Assembly (NCBI GenBank): GCA_947258945.1
Contig: CAMYKJ010000029.1
Span: 1 to 7,009 of the forward strand
DNA: 7,009 nucleotides
Direction of reading: 5' to 3'
Origin: an uncultured Ectothiorhodospiraceae bacterium
GTDB taxonomy: Bacteria; Pseudomonadota; Gammaproteobacteria; UBA9214
Numbering within the stretch: the stretch's first letter is position 1; each line of letters begins with the position of its first letter. The notes under the pieces are model-generated. The model was not told the DNA's origin. It ran no database searches and was given only the letters and a program-made list of their open reading frames with translations. The position numbers were made by a program, and so were the translations under genes. This document shows positions 1-7,009 of the stretch, one piece after another.

Positions 1-2505
1 CTGGATACCGGGCGGCTCGCCGAGCTGGCCGGCAATATCGATACCATCGGCCCCGAATACGAAGCGGCACAGGCCCGGCTGGAATCGTCCAACAGCGCGC
101 TGGCCGAAGCTGAACAGGCTATGCAGGCCTGGCAAGCGGAGTGGGATGCCTTCAACCTGCGCGTCGCCGACCGCAGCCAGACCGCACAGGTCGAGCGTGC
201 ACGGCTCGATCATCTGGAACGCCACATGCAGCAGCTGGACGAACGCCTCGGCCGCATGGGCGAGGAACAGCAGCAACTCGGCGGCCAGGCGCTGACGGCG
301 GATATCGAACAGCTGGTCAATGACCTGCAGGGACGCGAAACGCTGGTGGCCGGGGTGCAGGTCAGGCTGGACACCGCGATCCGCCGTATCGGCGACCTGC
401 GCATCAGCCTGGAGGACCAGGAACGCGCGCTTGCCGACCTGCAGAGCGAACACCACGATGTGCGTGGACAGCTGGCCTCGCTGGAGACGTTGCAGCGGGC
501 GGCACTCGGGCAGCGCTCCGAACAGATCAGTGGCTGGCTGAAGACCCACGGTCTGCAGGCCGCCCCGCGCCTGGCGCAGGAAATCCAGGCAGAGCCGGGC
601 TGGGAGCATGCCGTCGAGACCGCGCTCGGCAATTACCTCGAGGCCGTCTGTGTCGACGGTCTGGACGATGCCGAGCGGGTGCTCGGCAGCCTGTCGGAGG
701 GCGATATCTCGCTGTTCGACCTGAGTGCAGCGCAAGCCGCCGGGGCGGGTGGACATGCCGGTGTGCCGCTGGCGGACAAGGTCAGCGCACCGTGGTCCGT
801 GGCCGGGCTGCTGGACGGGATCTATGCCGCCGGATCGCTGGCCGAGGCCCTGTCGTTGCGCGCCAGTCTCGGCGCACATGAATCCGTGATTACCCGGGAA
901 GGTATCTGGGTCGGCCGCAGCTGGCTGCGGGTCGCACGGGACACCGATACACGCGCCGGTGTGCTGGAGCGCGAACGTGATATCAACCGGCTCATGGAGA
1001 CGGTGCAGGAACAGGCGGCGAACATCGAGGAACTCGACCAGGCGGTCGCGGCGTCGCGCGAGGGTTTGCGTGCAGCCGAAGCGGAACGTGACCAGTTGCA
1101 GCAGGAATACAACTCGACGCACCGCACCGTCAGTGAACTGGGCGCCGAGCTTGCCGCTGCCAGGTCCCGTCTTGACCAGCAGCGCAGTCGCAGTGAACAC
1201 GTCATGGTCGAGACCGAGGCGTTGCGTGCGGAGAAGGAAAAGGAGGCGCAGGAGCAGGCGGATGCGCTGGCCCGGCTCGAGACGGCGCTGGCCGCCAGCG
1301 AGCAGTTGAAGGTGGAACGTGACTCGCGTACCCGCCAGCAGCAGGAGCTCGGTGGTGTGCTGGACGCGGCGCGCGAGCGTGCACGCGGCGACCAGCAGCT
1401 AATGCATGAACTGGCCATTCGCGCCGAGTCCATGCGCACCGCACGCGCGGCGACCGAGCAGGCGCTTTCGCGCATGCATGAACAGAGCCGGCAATTGCTG
1501 GGCCGGCGCGAGGAACTGAACAATGTACTCGCGCAGGGTGATACGCCGATCGTGCAGCTGGAAGAAGAACTGGAAGGTTTGTTGTCCGGTCGACTGGAGG
1601 TGGAAGGTGAACTCGCCAAGGCACGCCGCCAGGTGGAGAACCTCGAACACGATATCCGCGAACTGGACCAGTCACGTGTGCGCAAGGAGCGCGAGGTCGA
1701 CGAACAGCGCGAGCAGATCACACGGGACCGCATGGCCTGGCAGGAAATCCGGGTGCGCAGCGAAACCCTGCTGGAACAGATCACGGAATCCGGCTTCGAA
1801 TACAAACCGCTGCTGGACAATCTCGATAACGAGGCCACTGTCGATGTCTGGGCGGAGCGCGCAGAGAAGCTGGAACGGCGTATCCAGCGTCTCGGGCCGA
1901 TCAACCTGGCTGCAATCGACGAGTACGAGGAAGAGTCCAAGCGCAAGGTTTACCTCGATGCGCAGCACGCCGATCTGACCGAGGCTTTACAGACACTGGA
2001 AAATGCAATTGCAAAGATCGACCGGGAGACGCGCGCGCGCTTCAAGGAGACCTTCGACAGCGTCAATCAGGGGATACAGGAAAACTTCCCCGTCCTGTTC
2101 GGTGGTGGCACTGCCTATCTGGAATTGACCGGCGACGACCTGCTGGATACCGGCGTGACGGTGATGGCCCGGCCGCCCGGCAAGCGCAACAGCACCATTC
2201 ACCTGCTCTCCGGTGGTGAAAAGGCCCTGACGGCCATTGCGCTGGTGTTCGCCATATTCAGGCTGAACCCGTCGCCATTCTGCATGCTCGACGAGGTGGA
2301 TGCGCCGCTGGATGATGCCAATGTCAGCCGCTACTGCGACATGGTGCGCAAGATGTCCGAACAGGTGCAGTTTATCTTCATCACGCACAACAAGATTACC
2401 ATGGAAATGGCCAACCAGTTGACCGGTGTAACCATGCACGAACCGGGTGTGTCGCGCCTGGTCGCCGTCGACGTCGATGAGGCCGTGCAATTGGTGGCGG
2501 TTTGA
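1..2505 (+). CDS. smc: Chromosome segregation protein SMC, C-terminal 834 codons (5' end outside window)
   Basis: SMC is the ATPase core of the bacterial condensin; it acts on the nucleoid with ScpA/ScpB to compact and segregate chromosomes. The reading frame is open from base 1, so the first ATG inside the window (121) is not the real start. Codons 1 to about 172 are charged, heptad-like coiled coil. Codons 173-325 form the hinge, which is globular and Gly/Ala-rich. A second long Glu/Arg/Gln-rich coiled coil runs to about codon 620, followed by the C-terminal half-head. The head contains LGPINLAAIDEYEE at 631-644, the ABC signature LSGGEKA at 736-742, Walker B FCMLDE at 760-765 with catalytic Glu765, the D-loop after it, and the H-loop His796 in FITHNK. 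Family members are about 1150-1200 residues, so roughly 330 N-terminal residues with Walker A are missing because of the window edge, not a mutation. It lies directly upstream of zipA, the usual order in SMC-bearing gammaproteobacteria. Confidence 0.96.
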   Translation: MDTGRLAELAGNIDTIGPEYEAAQARLESSNSALAEAEQAMQAWQAEWDAFNLRVADRSQTAQVERARLDHLERHMQQLDERLGRMGEEQQQLGGQALTADIEQLVNDLQGRETLVAGVQVRLDTAIRRIGDLRISLEDQERALADLQSEHHDVRGQLASLETLQRAALGQRSEQISGWLKTHGLQAAPRLAQEIQAEPGWEHAVETALGNYLEAVCVDGLDDAERVLGSLSEGDISLFDLSAAQAAGAGGHAGVPLADKVSAPWSVAGLLDGIYAAGSLAEALSLRASLGAHESVITREGIWVGRSWLRVARDTDTRAGVLERERDINRLMETVQEQAANIEELDQAVAASREGLRAAEAERDQLQQEYNSTHRTVSELGAELAAARSRLDQQRSRSEHVMVETEALRAEKEKEAQEQADALARLETALAASEQLKVERDSRTRQQQELGGVLDAARERARGDQQLMHELAIRAESMRTARAATEQALSRMHEQSRQLLGRREELNNVLAQGDTPIVQLEEELEGLLSGRLEVEGELAKARRQVENLEHDIRELDQSRVRKEREVDEQREQITRDRMAWQEIRVRSETLLEQITESGFEYKPLLDNLDNEATVDVWAERAEKLERRIQRLGPINLAAIDEYEEESKRKVYLDAQHADLTEALQTLENAIAKIDRETRARFKETFDSVNQGIQENFPVLFGGGTAYLELTGDDLLDTGVTVMARPPGKRNSTIHLLSGGEKALTAIALVFAIFRLNPSPFCMLDEVDAPLDDANVSRYCDMVRKMSEQVQFIFITHNKITMEMANQLTGVTMHEPGVSRLVAVDVDEAVQLVAV

Positions 2506-2517
2506 GAGACCGGTCTC
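2506..2517. repeat. Perfect 12-bp palindrome directly after the smc stop
   Basis: GAGACCGGTCTC is fully self-complementary and begins on the base after the smc TGA (2503-2505). As RNA it could form only a short hairpin (4 bp with a 4-base loop), and no T-run follows, so it is not a convincing terminator. It may be chance, a protein site or a processing site in the smc-zipA spacer. The rest of the 89-base spacer shows no gene and no convincing promoter. Confidence 0.5.
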
Positions 2518-2594
2518 CCTGCTAATCTGTCCGTATCGCCACAGGCAGTCATCCAGGGGATCGATCAGGTTATTCCGCCGGGGTAGGGTGCTGA

Positions 2595-5328
<2,734 letters not shown>

Positions 5329-5329
<1 letters not shown>

Positions 5330-5387
5330 CCGGCGCATTGACAGCTTGTCCGGCAATGGCTGCAACATCAGCCTGCCTGTACTGTCA
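5329..5387. repeat. Nested short inverted repeats between convergent gene ends
   Basis: Only 55 bases separate the ligA stop from the stop of the opposing gene. Within and just overlapping them are three dyads: GCCGG (5329-5333) with CCGGC (5350-5354); TGACAG (5339-5344) with CTGTCA (5382-5387); and GGCTG (5358-5362) with CAGCC (5369-5373), which has a 6-base loop. The last is nested inside the second, so one branched hairpin is possible on either strand. No T-run follows on either side, so a bidirectional intrinsic terminator is only a weak possibility. Confidence 0.3.
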
Positions 5388-5834
5388 GCCCACCTTCTTC
5401 ATGTCCCCGGCCAGCTCCCGCACCAGCGGGTAGAGCTTTTCGGTCTCGTTCTGGATGCGATCCAGCACCAGCCCGAACATCTCCTCCGTTTCCTTCAGGA
5501 AGCGCTCATGGTCGTGGATGGCCAGCGAGTCAGTATTTTTCCGCGGGCACCACTGTTTCGTATAGGCGGTCATGATTTTCCTGATTTCCTGTGACCCCGA
5601 CATGAAATTACGGGCCATCTTCTGGATCTCGTGGTCATCGTGGGTCAGCAGGCTGCTGTAGAGATTCTTGTCGACCAGCTCGACGTGGTGCTTGACCTTG
5701 TCCATGTAACGCTGGAACAGCTCGCAACATGTTTCGGTATCGCACATGGAGCGTTCCTTGAAGAGATATAACAGGACGTTGGAGAGTTCCGTGATGTTGT
5801 GGTTTTCGGTATGCAGTTCGTCGTAGGTGATCAT
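5385..5834 (-). CDS. Hemerythrin-like (HHE-type) four-helix protein
   Basis: The 149-residue protein has no signal peptide or membrane segment and should be cytoplasmic. It has the features of a hemerythrin-like helical bundle: helix A with H8 and H12; helix B with H49-H50 followed by VDKNLY (54-59); helix C (about 66-95) ending in AYTKQW; and helix D with H107/H109, then DRIQNE with E130 and KLYPLV (133-138). Hemerythrin-fold proteins bind a non-haem di-iron centre used for O2 or NO sensing, binding or iron handling; which applies here cannot be read from sequence. The expected H-x3-E of helix B reads H50-x3-V54-D55, so a usual carboxylate ligand may be replaced or shifted. C31 and the vicinal pair C36-C37 sit between helices A and B. 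The start is supported by AGAGGA at 5842-5847 (- strand), 7 bases before ATG. GC content is lower than in flanking genes (about 50% in three 60-base lines versus 67-70% in ligA), hinting at transfer or different selection. It stands alone and faces ligA. Confidence 0.8.
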   Translation of the reverse strand: MITYDELHTENHNITELSNVLLYLFKERSMCDTETCCELFQRYMDKVKHHVELVDKNLYSSLLTHDDHEIQKMARNFMSGSQEIRKIMTAYTKQWCPRKNTDSLAIHDHERFLKETEEMFGLVLDRIQNETEKLYPLVRELAGDMKKVG

Positions 5835-5836
5835 TT

Positions 5837-5878
5837 TGTAATCCTCTGCGTTGCCCCCGTGAGAGGTTGATGATTACA
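5837..5878 (-). promoter_or_regulatory. Inverted repeat in the hemerythrin leader that covers the Shine-Dalgarno sequence
   Basis: On the - strand, TGTAATC (5878-5872) is the exact reverse complement of GATTACA (5843-5837). Inside these arms CCTCT (5866-5862) can pair with AGAGG (5847-5843), leaving a 14-base loop (5848-5861). The ribosome-binding AGAGGA (5847-5842) is wholly inside the potential stem, 7 bases before the ATG at 5834. In RNA this could limit ribosome access. Alternatively it is a DNA operator with two 7-bp half-sites. The outer arm overlaps the predicted transcription start, so the full RNA hairpin needs a start upstream of about 5878. Confidence 0.4.
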
Positions 5879-5904
5879 TTATCAGGATTGTGTGCCGACG
5901 ACAA
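5878..5904 (-). promoter_or_regulatory. Candidate sigma-70-type promoter for the hemerythrin-like gene
   Basis: On the - strand, TTGTCG (5904-5899) and GATAAT (5883-5878) resemble the -35 (4 of 6) and -10 (5 of 6) hexamers. The spacer is 15 bases, shorter than the optimal 17. Transcription would start near 5871, about 37 bases before the ATG and inside the outer arm of the leader dyad. I found it by eye and there is no experimental support. Confidence 0.35.
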
Positions 5905-5960
5905 AGCCCGCTTGTATCCCGGCCATCCGGCCGGCCCGGCCCCGCCCCGCCACGAACGGG

Positions 5961-6013
5961 ACCGGTAAAACCGGTGAAAACGGCAGGTAAATCCGGCAGT
6001 CAGGCGGTGTTTT
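5961..6013. repeat. Near-helically spaced A/T tracts and ACCGGT pair upstream of the hydrolase gene
   Basis: A-tracts lie at 5967-5970, 5977-5980 and 5989-5991, and a T-tract at 6010-6013. Their centres are about 10, 11.5 and 21.5 bases apart, close to whole helical turns. The first tract is bracketed by two copies of the palindromic hexamer ACCGGT (5961-5966 and 5970-5975), which also form a 6-bp stem with a 3-base loop. The block stands out in otherwise GC-rich DNA (5925-5960 is almost all C and G). It could be intrinsically curved DNA or an upstream promoter element. The adjoining part of the divergent region holds no gene. Confidence 0.3.
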
Positions 6014-6037
6014 GTACTGCAGGTTACAGGTTATAGT
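6010..6037 (+). promoter_or_regulatory. Weak candidate promoter for the hydrolase gene
   Basis: TATAGT at 6032-6037 matches the sigma-70 -10 hexamer at 5 of 6 positions. No good -35 stands at 16-18 bases; TTTTGT at 6010-6015 gives a 16-base spacer, and the better-looking TTGTAC at 6012-6017 gives only 14. Such a weak -35 would fit a promoter that depends on an activator, and the repeats overlapping it could be the binding site. The call is tentative. Confidence 0.25.
6020..6033 (+). repeat. Tandem heptamer CAGGTTA x2 overlapping the candidate -10 box
   Basis: CAGGTTA occurs twice with no gap (6020-6026 and 6027-6033). A near copy, CAGGTAA, lies at 5984-5990, 36 bases upstream of the first. 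The second unit runs into the TATAGT -10 candidate. Direct repeats placed like this are often transcription-factor sites, but no regulator can be named from the sequence. Confidence 0.35.
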
Positions 6038-6070
6038 CGGGTATGCAGGGGTTTGACCCCGCCTGACCCG

Positions 6071-6076
6071 GGAGGA
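6071..6076 (+). promoter_or_regulatory. Shine-Dalgarno sequence that fixes the GTG start at 6084
   Basis: GGAGGA ends 7 bases before GTG 6084. It is a strong match to the anti-Shine-Dalgarno and decides for this start, since the reading frame then opens directly with a signal peptide. Just upstream are two copies of TGACCC (6054-6059 and 6064-6069), 10 bases apart, and a GGGG/CCCC mini-hairpin (6048-6051 with 6057-6060). Confidence 0.75.
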
Positions 6077-6083
6077 CATAACT

Positions 6084-6842
6084 GTGAACAAGTGGTGGCT
6101 GTTGTTGCTTGCCTTTCCTGTGCTGGCCGCAGATCTGCAGCGCGAGGCGCGCTGGGCGAATGAAATCGAGGATGCCATCCTGGTCGGCGAGCCTGAATGG
6201 CTGCAGTCCGGCGACCACAGGTTTCTCGCCATCTACACCGCAGCCGAAGGGGAGGCGCGTCACGGCGCCGTGCTGCTCATGCACGGCAGCGGCGTGCACC
6301 CGGACTGGCCTGAGGTCGTCAACCCGCTGCGCGAGCGTCTGCCGCAGCATGGCTGGGCAACCCTGTCCCTGCAACTGCCGGTGCTGGCTGCACAGGCAAG
6401 CACCGAAGACTATTTCCCGGTCTTTCCCGAGGCATTGCCGCGTATTGATGCCGGTATGCGTTTTCTGGCCGAACAGGGTCATGATCGCGTTGTGGTCATC
6501 GGCCACAGCCTCGGCAGCAAGATGGCGGCAGCGTGGATCGCGCAGACCCGCACGACCGCGTTGCAGGGTTTTGTGGCCATCGGTATGACAGCCGGGCAGC
6601 ACGGTGTCCATGCCAGCACGCTGGATGACCTGGCCGCGATCACAATCCCGACCCTGGACCTGTATGGCGAGCATGACCTCGAGGCGGTGACCGGCAGCGT
6701 GGCAGCGCGGTCAGCTGCGGCGCAGCGTGCCGGCAATCGCAGCTACAGCCAGGTCGAGGTGGCAGGCGCCGATCACATGTTCCGGGGGGCCGACGGTCCG
6801 CTGCTCGACGCAGTAGTGCAGTGGCTGGAGGCCCTCGAATAA
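6084..6842 (+). CDS. Exported alpha/beta hydrolase, DUF3530-like
   Basis: The 252-residue protein probably hydrolyses an ester or similar bond in the cell envelope; the substrate is unknown. Residues 1-15 form a signal peptide: Lys3, a Trp/Leu-rich core, and a plausible signal peptidase I site after Ala15 in VLA-AD. The mature part shows an alpha/beta hydrolase fold. HGSG at 67-70 follows strand AVLLM and is the likely oxyanion-hole region. The nucleophile elbow is GHSLG (140-144) with Ser142. The likely acid is Asp198 in LYGEHD, and the likely base His231 in GADHMF. The segment VHPDWPEVVNPLRERLPQHGWATLSLQLP (around 71-99) resembles, from memory, the gammaproteobacterial DUF3530-type hydrolases. 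The start is GTG, chosen for the strong Shine-Dalgarno sequence at 6071-6076. The gene is divergent from the hemerythrin-like gene and appears monocistronic within the window. The broad fold is secure; the family name and envelope location are less so. Confidence 0.85.
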   Translation: MNKWWLLLLAFPVLAADLQREARWANEIEDAILVGEPEWLQSGDHRFLAIYTAAEGEARHGAVLLMHGSGVHPDWPEVVNPLRERLPQHGWATLSLQLPVLAAQASTEDYFPVFPEALPRIDAGMRFLAEQGHDRVVVIGHSLGSKMAAAWIAQTRTTALQGFVAIGMTAGQHGVHASTLDDLAAITIPTLDLYGEHDLEAVTGSVAARSAAAQRAGNRSYSQVEVAGADHMFRGADGPLLDAVVQWLEALE

Positions 6843-7009
6843 TTCCGCAGATGCGGGCAGCCACACACAACCGGCCGGGTACCATGCCTGCAGGGCAGGA
6901 ACCCGTGCAGGCGGGTCCGGGCTGTGCGGGCGATGATTGCACCATCGGTGTGCCACAACCTCAGGATTTACCGCATAAAACGGTAATAACCCCCTGATTT
7001 ACACGACTT
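6843..7009. other. Non-coding 3' region with several small dyads
   Basis: I see no supported gene in these 167 bases. Three inverted repeats follow the hydrolase stop: GCCTGCA (6886-6892) with TGCAGGC (6906-6912), loop 13; CGATG (6931-6935) with CATCG (6943-6947), loop 7; and a two-part dyad in which TTACCG (6968-6973) pairs with CGGTAA (6981-6986), flanked by TCAGG (6961-6965) and CCTGA (6993-6997). The first could end the hydrolase transcript, but no T-run follows. The last resembles an operator or the start of another feature cut by the window edge. Confidence 0.35.

Noticed and set aside
1..120. Treating ATG 121 as the start of smc
   Set aside because: The frame is open through base 1 with coiled-coil sequence, and the SMC family needs an N-terminal Walker A head. 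The gene therefore continues left of the window.
822..1946. 374-codon open frame on the - strand
   Set aside because: It lies antisense to the smc coiled coil. The translation is Ser/Arg-rich low-complexity sequence produced by the mirror of a GC-rich coding frame, with no recognisable domain.
2502..2528. Possible zipA promoter, TTGAGA with TAATCT
   Set aside because: The -10 matches at only 3 of 6 positions and the spacer is 15 bases. Read-through from smc is a simpler explanation.
5868..5884. FNR-type site (TTGAT-N4-ATCAA) upstream of the hemerythrin-like gene
   Set aside because: TTGAT is present at 5868-5872, but the matching half-site at the correct spacing is not; the TGAT/ATCA pair has the wrong spacing.
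5961..5980. The ACCGGT pair as part of a CRISPR-like or satellite array
   Set aside because: There are only two short copies 3 bases apart, with no longer repeat units or regular spacers.
6851..6997. 48-codon + frame after the hydrolase gene, from ATG 6851 to TGA 6995-6997
   Set aside because: There is no Shine-Dalgarno sequence upstream, the composition is Pro/Gly-rich, no motif is recognisable, and the stop lies inside a dyad. It is better treated as non-coding.

Overview
The window is a GC-rich bacterial chromosome segment, about 67-70% GC in the ligA lines I counted by hand. Its left part is the conserved cell-cycle cluster smc - zipA - ligA on the + strand. ZipA is essentially restricted to Gammaproteobacteria. 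An SMC protein, rather than MukB, directly upstream of zipA and ligA points to a non-enteric gammaproteobacterium, for example of the Chromatiales or Xanthomonadales type. I cannot name the genus from sequence alone.

Layout. Bases 1-2505 hold the last 834 codons of smc (coiled coil, hinge, coiled coil, C-terminal ATPase half-head); its start lies left of the window. A gap of 89 bases, opening with a perfect 12-bp palindrome, leads to zipA (2595-3314), a short FtsZ anchor. Its stop overlaps the ligA start by 4 bases (ATGA). ligA (3311-5329) is a full-length NAD-dependent DNA ligase with all its domains. The three genes look like one transcription unit that links chromosome organisation, divisome assembly and Okazaki-fragment joining. 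The link is one of shared cell-cycle housekeeping, not a single pathway.

Right of ligA the character changes. A convergent gene on the - strand (5385-5834) encodes a small hemerythrin-like four-helix protein. It is clearly less GC-rich than its neighbours (about 50% in three lines counted), its helix-B metal-ligand motif is atypical, and its Shine-Dalgarno sequence lies inside an inverted repeat. A 249-base divergent intergenic region (5835-6083) carries candidate promoters for both flanking genes, A-tracts at near-helical spacing and a tandem heptamer. A + strand gene (6084-6842) then encodes an exported alpha/beta hydrolase with a visible Ser-Asp-His triad. The last 167 bases contain no supported gene but several small dyads.

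I found no CRISPR array, tRNA, rRNA, insertion sequence or clearly novel multi-gene system. The most interesting parts are the hemerythrin-like gene with its leader and the structured intergenic DNA next to it. All regulatory calls here were made by eye and are tentative.
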